Source: CAYLZW01 sp964388085 (GTDB lineage: Bacteria; Myxococcota; UBA727; CAYLZW01). From it: 12,276 nt of DNA. The stretch's first letter is position 1. Each line of letters opens with the position of its first letter. The translations under genes were made by a program, and so were the position numbers. The notes under the pieces are model-generated. The model did no database searches and had not been told where the DNA came from. It worked only from the letters and a program-made list of their open reading frames with translations. Shown one piece after another: positions 1 to 8,604 of this stretch. Location of the stretch: NCBI GenBank assembly GCA_964388085.1, contig CAYLZW010000176.1:1-12276 (forward strand), given 5' to 3'.

Positions 1-817
1 TGACGAAGCTCGTGCCGGCGTAGTTGCGCTCGTCGCCGAGGATGCGGTCGAGCTCGAGGGGATGGCCGATGCTCTCGTGGATCTGCAGCATCATCTGATC
101 GGGCTGCAGCACGAGGTCCATCTTGCCTTCGGGACAGTTCGGCGCTTTCAAAAGAGAGACAGCTTCCCGCGCCAGCTCCGGCCCCTTCGTGTAGAAGCCG
201 ATGGCGTCGAGCACCTCGAGGCCACCCTGGCGGCAGTGCCCGAGGAAGGCGAGCGTGCGCAGCTGCGTCTCGGCGCCTTCGTTCGCGGTCGCGCCCATGC
301 CCGGGGCGACGAGGTGCTGGACCTGCGTGTAAGCGCCACCGTCCGCGGTCAGGTAGCGCGTCTCCTGCCGGCGGTACCAGAGGGACGTCTCCCAGTCGAC
401 GATGCGCTCGTGCAGCTTCAGGCGCTTCGACTCGTCGGTGAGGAGCTGCACCTTGTCGCCGAGGCTGATCGAGTCCCAGGGCGTTTGCACCGGGGGCTCG
501 TAGTCCCCCTTCGGCTGCGGCAGCGGCGCGGCGCGGAAGTCGACGACGCCCCGACGAGCGGCCTCGCGCGCCCACCCCTGCGCGCGGCGCGCGGCGTCGG
601 CGAGGCCCGCGGCGCTCAGGTCGCTGGTGGCCGCGTAGCCCCAGCCGCCCTCGTCGACGACGGTGATCATGGCGCCCATGTCGAGCGCGCGCTCGACGGG
701 CTCGAGCACATCCTGGCGCACCCGGATCTTCTCCGAGCGCTCCTCGACCAGCCGCATGGCGACGAAGGTCGCCTTCGGGGCCACCTCGCGAAAGCGGCGC
801 GCTACGGACTCGAGCAT
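1..817 (-). CDS. TldD/PmbA-family metalloprotease, N-terminal 272 residues (runs off left edge)
   Basis: I translated the minus strand from ATG at 817 and it stays open to the window edge. The fragment contains HESIGH at residues 247-252, the HExxGH zinc-binding motif of the TldD/PmbA (TldD/TldE) metalloprotease family, followed by PLELDRILGDE and NYAGTSFV, which are typical of the TldD-related branch. Known members cleave or process small peptides and proteins in the cytoplasm, usually as TldD-TldE heterodimers; the partner is not in this window. Family members are usually about 450-480 residues, so roughly 40% is missing to the left. The start is supported by a strong purine-rich Shine-Dalgarno (GAGGAGGAAGAGG) just before the ATG. 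The gene is divergent from thiI. The family assignment is secure; substrate and pairing are unknown. Confidence 0.9.
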   Translation of the reverse strand, partial: MLESVARRFREVAPKATFVAMRLVEERSEKIRVRQDVLEPVERALDMGAMITVVDEGGWGYAATSDLSAAGLADAARRAQGWAREAARRGVVDFRAAPLPQPKGDYEPPVQTPWDSISLGDKVQLLTDESKRLKLHERIVDWETSLWYRRQETRYLTADGGAYTQVQHLVAPGMGATANEGAETQLRTLAFLGHCRQGGLEVLDAIGFYTKGPELAREAVSLLKAPNCPEGKMDLVLQPDQMMLQIHESIGHPLELDRILGDERNYAGTSFV

Positions 818-871
818 CCTCTTCCTCCTCGGCCGGACAGGCCGGTGCGCCGACCGGCGGCGGCGAGAGGC

Positions 872-899
872 AACATAGCTTCCCGCGCGCCGATGGAAA
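872..899 (-). promoter_or_regulatory. Possible sigma70-type promoter for the TldD-family gene
   Basis: On the minus strand TTTCCA (894-899) and TATGTT (872-877) are separated by 16 bp, each matching 4 of 6 consensus positions. This would start transcription near 865 and leave a leader of about 48 nt before ATG 817. It is one of the few AT-containing patches in a GC-rich divergent region. It is a pattern match only and could be chance. Confidence 0.3.
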
Positions 900-944
900 G
901 GTGATGCGGCGAAGGGCCTGGATGTCCTGTCGTCCTCGGGCCGT

Positions 945-959
945 GCGGCTATAAGCCGC
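945..959 (+). promoter_or_regulatory. Perfect small palindrome with embedded -10-like TATAAG directly before thiI
   Basis: GCGGCT (945-950), ATA, AGCCGC (954-959) form a 6-bp perfect inverted repeat with a 3-nt loop that ends 2 bases before the thiI ATG at 962. No Shine-Dalgarno sequence is present in the usual place. TATAAG at 950-955 resembles a -10 box, and its normal start point would fall at or next to the A of the ATG, which would make thiI mRNA leaderless. The matching -35 (CTGTCG at 927-932, 17-bp spacer) is weak, 3 of 6. If transcription instead starts further upstream, the hairpin would sit on the ribosome binding region. Confidence 0.35.
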
Positions 960-961
960 GC

Positions 962-2119
962 ATGGAGCTCATCGCCGTCCACTTTCACGAGGTCGCGCTC
1001 AAGGGCAAGAACCGCGCGGGCTTCGAGGCCATGCTGCGCGCCAACCTCAGGACGGTGCTCGAGCCGCTCGGCGAGGTGCGCGTCGCGAGCGTCGAAGGCC
1101 GCATCCTCGTCGAGACCGCCGCCGATCCGGCGCTGGCGGTGGCGCGCATCCGCGAGGTGTTCGGCGTCGCGCAGTGCTTCCACGTGCAGCGCATGCCGCG
1201 CGATCTCGACGCGGTGGCGGCGCTCATCCTCGCCGAGGTGGAGCGTCGTCGACCCGCGTCCTTCCGCATCAGCACGCGGCGCAACGACAAGCGCTTCCGG
1301 CGCACCTCCGTCGACGTGGACCGCTACGTCGGCGCCAAGGTGCACGAGGCCACCGGCATCCCCGTCAAGCTCTCGGGCGCGGAGCTGAACGCCTGGATCA
1401 TCGTCCTCAAGGACGAGATCCTCGTCGGCACCAACAAGCTCGAGGGGGCCGGCGGGCTCCCCGTCGGAACCGGCGGACGCGTCGCGGCCCTGCTCTCGGG
1501 CGGCATCGACTCTCCCGTCGCCGCCTGGCGCATGATGAAGCGCGGCTGCCACGTCGACTTCATCCACTTCCATAGCCATCCGCTCGTCGACAAGAAGAGC
1601 ATCGAGAAGGCGGAGGAGCTCGCCGAGCGCCTCACCCGCTGGCAGTACACCTCGCGGCTCCACCTCGTGCCGCTCGCCGAGGTGCAGACCCAGGTCCGGC
1701 TGCACGCGCCCGAGGAGATGCGCGTCCTGCTCTATCGCCGCTTCATGGTGCGCATCGCCGAGCGCATCGCCAGCCGTTATCGCTGCCGGGCGCTGGTCAC
1801 GGGGGAGAGCATCGGCCAGGTCGCCTCCCAGACGCTCGCGAACCTCGCCGCCGTCGACGCCGTCGCGACGCGTCCGGTGCTGCGTCCGCTCGTCGCCATG
1901 GACAAGCAGGAGATCATTCAGCAGGCGGAGCGCATCGACACCTTCAACGTGTCCATCGAGCCCGACCAGGACTGCTGCCGTCTGTTCCTGCCGCCGAAGC
2001 CCGCGCTGTTCGCCACCGCCGAGCAGTGCGCGGACGCCGAGAAGGATCTCGACGTGGAGGGGCTCGTGTTCGACGCGGTGAAGCGCAAGGAGCTGGTCAG
2101 GTTTCGTTGGCCGGCTTGA
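962..2119 (+). CDS. thiI: tRNA 4-thiouridine synthetase ThiI, short form without rhodanese domain
   Basis: The 385-residue protein starts like known ThiI (HFHEVALKGKNR, residues 7-18, the N-terminal ferredoxin-like domain), continues through a THUMP RNA-binding domain (about 55-160), and has the adenylating PP-loop SGGIDSPVAAW at 179-189. PDQDCCRLFLPP (about 334-345) matches the conserved family motif near the end of the PP-loop domain. The family activates U8 of tRNA by adenylation and inserts sulfur received as persulfide from a cysteine desulfurase; some members also supply sulfur for thiazole synthesis. The C-terminal rhodanese domain of E. coli ThiI is absent, as in many bacteria, so sulfur relay must use another route. 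The frame ends W-P-A-stop, and these last codons lie inside a 22-bp repeat that recurs at 7526-7547. The gene is convergent with the lipoprotein gene, with a 21-bp gap. Confidence 0.93.
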   Translation: MELIAVHFHEVALKGKNRAGFEAMLRANLRTVLEPLGEVRVASVEGRILVETAADPALAVARIREVFGVAQCFHVQRMPRDLDAVAALILAEVERRRPASFRISTRRNDKRFRRTSVDVDRYVGAKVHEATGIPVKLSGAELNAWIIVLKDEILVGTNKLEGAGGLPVGTGGRVAALLSGGIDSPVAAWRMMKRGCHVDFIHFHSHPLVDKKSIEKAEELAERLTRWQYTSRLHLVPLAEVQTQVRLHAPEEMRVLLYRRFMVRIAERIASRYRCRALVTGESIGQVASQTLANLAAVDAVATRPVLRPLVAMDKQEIIQQAERIDTFNVSIEPDQDCCRLFLPPKPALFATAEQCADAEKDLDVEGLVFDAVKRKELVRFRWPA

Positions 2120-2128
2120 GCCGATCGC
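2107..2128 (+). repeat. Left copy of 22-bp direct repeat, spanning the thiI stop codon
   Basis: These 22 bases (beginning TTGGCCGGCTTGAG and ending GATCGC) recur exactly and in the same orientation at 7526-7547. Extended leftward to 2103 and 7522 the match is 25 of 26. The copy covers the last four thiI codons including the stop at 2117-2119. It contains a small dyad, CGGCT-TG-AGCCG (2112-2123), which could form a short hairpin but has no T run, so it is a poor intrinsic terminator. Confidence 0.85.
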
Positions 2129-2140
2129 TGCGTGTGGGAG

Positions 2141-3133
2141 TCAGGAGCATGGATCGTCATCGAGGTTTCCGCAGATGGACACTTCGTTCGGGGTCGCGGA
2201 TAGCTGGTTGACGAGCCGATCTCCCTCGTCCGAAGGCAAGATCCAGTTGCCACGCACCCAGAATCGCCCATCCACCGATGTCAGCGCGGGAAAGCCGTCG
2301 AGCACTGAAAGCTTCCGGTTCTCTACGAAGCCGAGCTCGCCAACGCGCTCGAGGGAGGGTGCACTCACTGAGCGGAGCTCCCAGTTGCCATACACCGAGA
2401 AGGCGCCGTCGACCTCCTCGAGACTCGGGAAACTCACGCTCTCCAGAGTCGCCGAGACGTCCGCGTCGAGATCCCCGCCGACCCGTACGAGCGCAGGGAG
2501 CTCAATCGATGGCCCATCGAACTCAATATCGAGTCCGCCGCCAATCTCCTCTAACGCCGGCAGCATGCGGATGGGGCCGTACGAGTTCGAGTGGATCACG
2601 AAGTCTCCCCCGATATAGCGGAGGTTCGGCACCACATTCTCAGGCAAGCCGACGCTCGCGGAATTTCCGCCGATAGACTCAAGCGACTGAAGCCCCGAGA
2701 CATACGAACCCAAGCCCATGTCCCCGCCAACCGTTCGCAGCTTGTTCATTCCAGTGTGCCCGTACGCGCCTAGGCGAAAGCTTCCGTTCACCCGCAGAAG
2801 CTCGGGGAAGTAATCGTTATCGCCGTTGCCAACCCGACTCTCCTGGCTCAGGATGCCACCGAGTACTTCCAGGTTATCGAACATGTGAAGATGGTCTACG
2901 TCGCCCTGGATGTAGACCATTCCACCGATCACGTGACAGCCAGACACAGGTGTGTCGTCGATTGTGCCGGCCGCTTGATTGCGGCTCAAGCTGGTGATGG
3001 TGACCAGTCCGTCTTCGATGACGAGCCCTGACGAAAGGATCCCCTCGGGGCACACGAAGAAGCTGTCGCTGCAGCCGCTAGCGAGCAGCAGCCCAGCCAA
3101 CGCCCCGCCGCGCAGCACGCTCCCCGGCGTCAT
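2141..3133 (-). CDS. Lipoprotein with ten receptor-L-domain-like leucine-rich repeats
   Basis: The 330-residue protein begins with a short lipoprotein signal peptide: MTPGSVLRGG, a hydrophobic stretch ALAGLLLASG, then Cys21 (ASG-C, an acceptable lipobox). The mature part holds ten repeats of the form L-x-x-[VI]-x-G every 17-23 residues: LEVLGG (88), LLRVNG (112), LRTVGG (132), LESIGG (151), LRYIGG (171), LEEIGG (194), LVRVGG (215), LEEVDG (238), LERVGE (261) and LTSVDG (284). Each is followed by a predicted beta-strand, giving a right-handed solenoid like the receptor L domain of eukaryotic receptors. Cys28, Cys66, Cys321 and Cys329 could cap the two ends by disulfides. The role is likely surface binding or recognition at the outer membrane; the ligand is unknown. 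Its ATG overlaps the TGA of the upstream secreted hydrolase gene (ATGA at 3130-3133), implying translational coupling. Codon use is less GC-rich than in thiI. Confidence 0.8.
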   Translation of the reverse strand: MTPGSVLRGGALAGLLLASGCSDSFFVCPEGILSSGLVIEDGLVTITSLSRNQAAGTIDDTPVSGCHVIGGMVYIQGDVDHLHMFDNLEVLGGILSQESRVGNGDNDYFPELLRVNGSFRLGAYGHTGMNKLRTVGGDMGLGSYVSGLQSLESIGGNSASVGLPENVVPNLRYIGGDFVIHSNSYGPIRMLPALEEIGGGLDIEFDGPSIELPALVRVGGDLDADVSATLESVSFPSLEEVDGAFSVYGNWELRSVSAPSLERVGELGFVENRKLSVLDGFPALTSVDGRFWVRGNWILPSDEGDRLVNQLSATPNEVSICGNLDDDPCS

Positions 3134-6100
3134 GGCGCATACTCGATGACGTAGCCAAAGGCCGTCTCGCCTCGCACCGGTCGCGTGCGGTCGTGCAACA
3201 GTTGGTCGCCGCTCGCGGTGCTATGCAGGTAGAGTGGGTGTACCTCATCGTGCGGATCCGTGCCGCCTGCTGAGACGGTGAGCGCCACCACAGACCCATC
3301 TTCCCACTTCGCGCTCGGATCGGCCGGGTCCCAGGTGCCGCCTAACCAGGCCGGTGAGCTCAGATCGAGGGTCTGAAACACGAAAGATGATTCTTGGGCC
3401 GCGGTGTACGTCGCTGTGGAGACGATTCGCAGCAACCGCCCCGTACGCCCTTGGTGGACGCGATGGGAAGCGAAGGTAGCGGCGTGCTCCCACGTGAGGC
3501 CGCCCGAATGTGCCACCAGCTCGTAGTACTTGTCGGTCAGCGCGCTGTAGATTGGTGCGTCGCGGTGTACGAACACGCCGTAGACCTTCACACCGCTACC
3601 AGACACCTCAACGACGTCTTGCTCAAACTCCACCCAATTCGTTCCTCTCGCAGCACTGAGGGCGAGCATACGGCGCTGGCCGATTATGCCCGCGGTCGCG
3701 GATTCCTGAACGCTCGCGGTCACTTCCGGGCCGTTCAGGCTCACAGTCAACGAGCCGGCAGCATCGGTGAACGCATAGGTGACTCGAACCTTCAGCGTGT
3801 CATCGCGCAAGCTGCCTGGCGCGAGCTTCTGGCGCACCGTGCTCGTGAGCCCGAGGGGCAGCTCCACGAAGGCCTCGAGCGCCGACGTCATCCCGCTCGA
3901 GAGCTGCGAGGCCTCGAGCGCAAGCGCGGCGATCTCGCTCTCGTCGACGCTGCTTGGATCCTGCTCCCAGGCAGTGACTTGTGCATCGATGTCAGCGGCG
4001 AAGGCGTCGGCCTCTGCCTGCGTGACGGTGCCTGGGTCGAACGGCAGCGGGCCCGCGACCCGCTCCAGCATGTCGAGCAGCTCATCCTGAATGTCGCCGC
4101 TCGTCGTCCCCACCGTTGGTAGCCCGGCCACTGTCTCCCACACCCCATCAGGCCAACCATCTGCTGCCTCGTCCAGCGTGCCGTACATCGCCTGAGCGTC
4201 TGCATCGAAGGTGTGGTCGCAGAACGCCGAGACCCAGCTCGGGTCTCCATCGGCGAGCAGCGTGTTGACCATATCGATCTCGTCCGCTGTGGCGGTCGCG
4301 TACTTTGTGCCACTGTAGTGGCCGCACATGCCATCAACGATGCGGCGCAAGCTCGCGCTTCGCACCACCAGCGCGCGCAGCCCGAGGAAGTGCGGATCGC
4401 GCACGCGCTCGGCGCCCCCGTCGTCGTCAATGTGATCGTCGCGTCCATCGCGGGCCGCCACCTGGCGATCTGTGGACATTCCGAGGGGGCGGACCTCCAG
4501 CGAGGCACCGGGATCGGGAATGCACGCTTCTCCCACCGCCTCGTTGCCGTTTCCCCACCCGTCGAAATGAGGAGTGTCGAAGTCTTCGTGGCGCGGATCT
4601 GCCATGAGCTCCCCCACCAGCGTAGAACCTTCGAAGGAGAAGAACTCCTCTTCGGCCGGAACGAGCGTGTTCAGGACATCCAGCAAGAGTTGATCCGAGC
4701 TGAGCGCCGTCGCGAGCTGGTCGCGCTCGGGTGAGCCGGCCGGCGGGATGATGCCGTCCATGAGCTCTGGGTTGAAGTACATCTCGGCGTTCAGGTTCGT
4801 GTGCGCGCACGGCATGGGCTGGTGGGTGCAGGTCGGGTCGGCCGGGGTACCGTTCCAGTGCTCGGCCTGCACACACGTCTCGCCGGCGCCGACCGCCGGG
4901 TTCGCGTCGACGTCCAGCGGCAGGGAGAGCGCGCGGTCTAACCCGCGAGGAAGCCCCATCGCCTCCAGCCAGTCGTAGTGACCCGAAGGGACAGTCAGCA
5001 AGGTTCGCCCGAAGGACAATACCGAGCCCCAAAAGCCTTCAACCGCGATCGCGCGCGCACAGTGTATGTTGGTCCACCTCTCGTCGCGGGAAGCGTTGTT
5101 GACGGCTCCATCGCTGATGATGGGATCGTTCACGACGTAGCCGGCTCGCTGCCACGGCATCACGTAATTGAGTTGCTCGCGGTCAATGGCATCTAACAAT
5201 GTGGCGCCCACTCGAGCGTTGACCTCCAGCGGCGCCGCGTCGATGGTCCGAAGCAGCTCGCCTACCTGAGCGCCCCCTCGGCTGTAACCGACGAGGTCGA
5301 CGATGACCTGCCCGCAGCTCGGCTCCATGCTCGCTCGGGCTCGCGCCGCAGCCTCATCAACCGCGTTCTTGAACATGTCCGAGGCAATTGCGCTCCGCGC
5401 GCTCGCAATGTCTCGGCTTGCCCCGTCGCCCGCAGCAGCCACGGGGAGGAGAATCGTGTAGCGCAACATGCTCGCGACATCGAAGACGAACAGGAGCGGT
5501 AGCTTCAGCCAATAGGGGGTCGGGTGAAGGTCAGCGGATGGCGAAAGCCATAGGACGTTGTAAATGTTCACCGGCGTCGGGACGACCATCGAGGCACCCG
5601 CGGCGATGCGCCCAGTCAGGATCTGGGCCGCGTTCGCGGACGCGTCGGACTCCCAATGCCCTTCGACGGTGATGACCTGGACGGGGCACAGGTCGGGCTC
5701 TGGGTTCAAGTCACTCGAATTGTCACCGGGACGACGAACCATGTTCACCGTTGCCTGCGTTTCGGGGTCACATCTGTCCGGCGCCCCCTGCACGCGGTCG
5801 CGGACCTCGCGCATAGCCGGCTGAAGGTAGCCCAGCTCCGCGGCGTCATACGTCTGACCGTGCGTGGCGAAGGTGACGAAAGTTGCGCAGGCGATCGGCT
5901 GGCGCCGCAGAACATGGACTTTGCTCTGCCCCTCGTCCGCGATGACCACGTCGGGCAAGCCATCAGTGTCGAGGTGCCCGATCGCAATATCGGTCACGCT
6001 TGCTTCGGCAGCGGGCGCGATGCACTCAGCGTCGCCGAACGGCCACGCACCATCGATCTCCAAGCCTTCGTCGTCGGATAGATCCGGTGGCGTCAGCTTC

Positions 6101-7345
6101 ACCACTGTCATGATGCCCACCGTGGCCGACTCGGTCGGCAAGGCCGGGTTGCCAGTGCGCCCGTGAAAGTCGCCTTGCCCCGCCACTACGATCTCGAGAA
6201 ACCCTTCGGTCTCGAGGCCAACGGTCAGGTCAGCATCGAGCTCCGCTACCTCGACAACCTGCGCCTGGGTCTCGAGCCCGATCGGCAGCGACGCACTCCG
6301 GGCGGTCGTGATGTCGAGGTCGTCGTGAAAGAGAACACCGATAGCGCCTACGGTGATGCCGCCCACCACGTCTGTTCCTGAGACGACCATATCGGCGAGG
6401 CCGTTGCCGTCGAGGTCGGCCACAGCCAGGTCGGTGACGATCGGAATCGGTGGCGCGACCTCCGCCGCGGCAAGGATGTCTGGCCCGTCCATGGTGAGGA
6501 CGTGGATCATCGTCTCCGCCCCGCTCGGCGCGATCTCGGAGACTGCGACGATCTCCACGAAGTCGATTGGCTCAACTGCTTCGTTGAGGTCGTGGACGGC
6601 GAGCGAGGTGACCCGGTCATGGTTGTTTGGCAGCTCCACCAAGAACCGCGCGAAGTTGATACTCGGGCCGCTGATTATGGAGAGAAACACGATCAGATCA
6701 GCGTCCCCTTCGAGACCCACGACGATGTCGTCTAGGCCATCGAGATCGAGATCACCGATGGCGAGCGAAAGAAGCTGCCCGTCGCCGATGGCACCCTCGT
6801 CCCCGTTGTCGTACGACTCCTCGCTGCCGTAGACGATCATTGGTTCCTGCGGCAAGAACGGGAGCTCGACGTGGACATCGTCGATGTCCGCATCGACGCC
6901 GGTGCCGAAGGACAGCTGGAGTGGCTGCTCGGCGTCGCCCCCCATCACAACGATGTCCGTAAGACCGTCCCCGTCGAAGTCGCCCGTGGCGATGTGGCTG
7001 CCGACGTGCTGGGTGTTCGACGACAGCGCAGTGTCGAGGTCGAGGAAGCCAGCCATGGGATCGTTCGGCTGAATCCCTAACCCGCTACCTTGGCTGACGG
7101 TCAAGACGTCGTGCCGGCCGCCCGTGGCGAGCAGATCCTCGTCGACGGTAGGCCGGTGCAGCACGAGCCCTTCGGGATCGATCGCGAGCCGCTCCGCGGC
7201 AGAATCAAAGGCCACGTCGGGGCGATCTGCGTAGGAGCCCGCGGTACCGGACTCGATCACGGGTTGTGCGTGGACCTGCCCCCCCCCCGATGAGCGAAAA
7301 GAAGACCGTGCACGACGAGACGAGCGCCGCATTCCGGAATCGCAT
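3130..7345 (-). CDS. Giant secreted FG-GAP / alpha-beta hydrolase / C-type-lectin-like protein, frame-shifted at a G10 tract
   Basis: I place the start at ATG 7345, which gives 1404 residues if one G is removed from the ten-G run at 7279-7288. That frame opens a signal peptide: MRFR, a hydrophobic core AALVSSCTVFFSLI, then cleavage after VHA (residue 26). Residues about 110-490 hold six FG-GAP/VCBS repeats, four with intact calcium loops (GDFDGDG, GDLDLDG, ADLDGNG, GHLDTDG) and two degenerate: an integrin-alpha-like propeller. Residues about 490-800 look like an alpha/beta hydrolase: His495-Gly496 (oxyanion-type THG), nucleophile elbow GYSRG with Ser688, Asp718 in LLDAID, and His789 in SGHYDW. 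Residues about 800-1260 are not recognised. Residues about 1270-1404 resemble a C-type lectin-like domain (KYYELV, LTWEHAATFA, AWLGGTW, KWEDGS, GYVIEY). As sequenced, translation from 7345 stops at 7205 after 46 residues. An in-frame GTG at 7512 exists, but the peptide it adds looks noncoding. The substrate is unknown. Confidence 0.75.
7279..7288 (-). repeat. Homopolymer tract of ten G (minus strand) at the signal peptide end
   Basis: Ten consecutive C on the plus strand read as ten G in the coding strand, encoding the Gly-Gly-Gly just before the signal peptidase site. With nine (or twelve) G the signal peptide is joined in frame to the long mature protein. With ten the frame ends at TGA 7207-7205, and with eleven at another early TGA. 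Mononucleotide runs of this length slip readily during replication and are also prone to sequencing miscounts. Confidence 0.9.
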
Positions 7346-7355
7346 TTTGAGCCCC

Positions 7356-7381
7356 CGGTAGATGCCGAACCCATCCTACCG
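7356..7381. promoter_or_regulatory. Inverted repeat over the -10/start region, possible operator
   Basis: CGGTAG (7356-7361) and CTACCG (7376-7381) form a perfect 6-bp dyad separated by 14 bp. It straddles the predicted -10 box and transcription start of the secreted hydrolase promoter. It is a plausible repressor site by position, but the arms are short and chance is possible. Confidence 0.3.
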
Positions 7382-7401
7382 AGGCGCGCCGGGGACCTCA
7401 A
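7373..7401 (-). promoter_or_regulatory. Predicted sigma70-type promoter of the hydrolase-lipoprotein module
   Basis: On the minus strand TTGAGG (7396-7401) and TAGGAT (7373-7378) are spaced by exactly 17 bp, each matching 4 of 6 consensus bases. Transcription would start near 7366, about 20 nt before ATG 7345, with GGGGG just upstream of that ATG as a modest ribosome binding site. This supports 7345 rather than the far upstream GTG 7512 as the real start. Confidence 0.5.
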
Positions 7402-7402
7402 C

Positions 7403-7430
7403 GCTGCGCGGACATCGCGTCTGGCTGCGC
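7403..7430. repeat. Two GCTGCGC direct repeats 21 bp apart next to the -35 box
   Basis: GCTGCGC occurs at 7403-7409 and 7424-7430, two helical turns apart, and the nearer copy lies 1 bp from the -35 box. The arrangement would suit a dimeric activator, but a 7-mer of this composition can recur by chance in this GC-rich DNA. Confidence 0.2.
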
Positions 7431-7525
7431 AGGTTTCGCACTGTCTCCGGGAGGCCGGTCGCACCGCCACCGCGCAGACCAACCTCGCAGGAAGGTGCGT
7501 GGCTCGAAGCACCGGGGCGACTTCT

Positions 7526-7547
7526 TTGGCCGGCTTGAGCCGATCGC
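7526..7547 (+). repeat. Right copy of 22-bp direct repeat, beside the dehydrogenase stop codon
   Basis: This is identical to 2107-2128 and lies 10 bp from the dehydrogenase stop (7558-7560). Read in the same frame as the end of thiI, the copy and the bases before it encode R-L-L-W-P-A-stop, against R-F-R-W-P-A-stop in thiI. The conserved frame may simply be a consequence of the repeated DNA. The rest of the 7402-7525 stretch holds no gene that I can support. Confidence 0.85.
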
Positions 7548-7557
7548 CGACGCCCTC

Positions 7558-8598
<1,041 letters not shown>

Positions 8599-8604
8599 GG
8601 AACG

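Larger units (their letters stand above)
2129..7547. other. Putative inserted two-gene module bounded by direct repeats
   Basis: The segment between the left repeat and the end of the right repeat carries only the lipoprotein gene, the secreted hydrolase gene and their promoter region. Deleting it would rebuild a convergent thiI-dehydrogenase junction with 19 bp between stop codons (2117-2119 and 7558-7560). Codon choice inside is looser and less GC-rich than in thiI or the dehydrogenase. Direct repeats at the 3' end of a housekeeping gene are typical of site-specific integration, but no integrase, transposase or terminal inverted repeat is visible, so the mechanism is unknown. Homologous or illegitimate recombination would also fit. 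The repeat is seen directly; insertion is inferred. Confidence 0.5.

Noticed and set aside
62..904. Long plus-strand open frame, Arg/Leu/Ala-rich
   Set aside because: It is the antisense of the TldD-family gene, which carries a real HExxGH motif, and its own translation has no recognisable motif.
962..2119. thiI truncated because the rhodanese domain is missing
   Set aside because: Many bacterial ThiI proteins end at this length, and the THUMP and PP-loop domains are complete.
2112..2123. CGGCT-TG-AGCCG dyad as a shared terminator for thiI and the lipoprotein gene
   Set aside because: The stem is short, the loop only 2 nt and there is no T tract; it also lies within the repeat and covers the stop codon.
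7346..7512. GTG 7512 as start of the giant secreted protein
   Set aside because: The added N-terminus is Arg/Ala-rich with no signal peptide, and it would place the predicted promoter inside the gene.
2129..7547. Module as an insertion sequence or transposon
   Set aside because: No transposase, integrase or terminal inverted repeats are present, and the 22-26 bp duplication is longer than usual target duplications.
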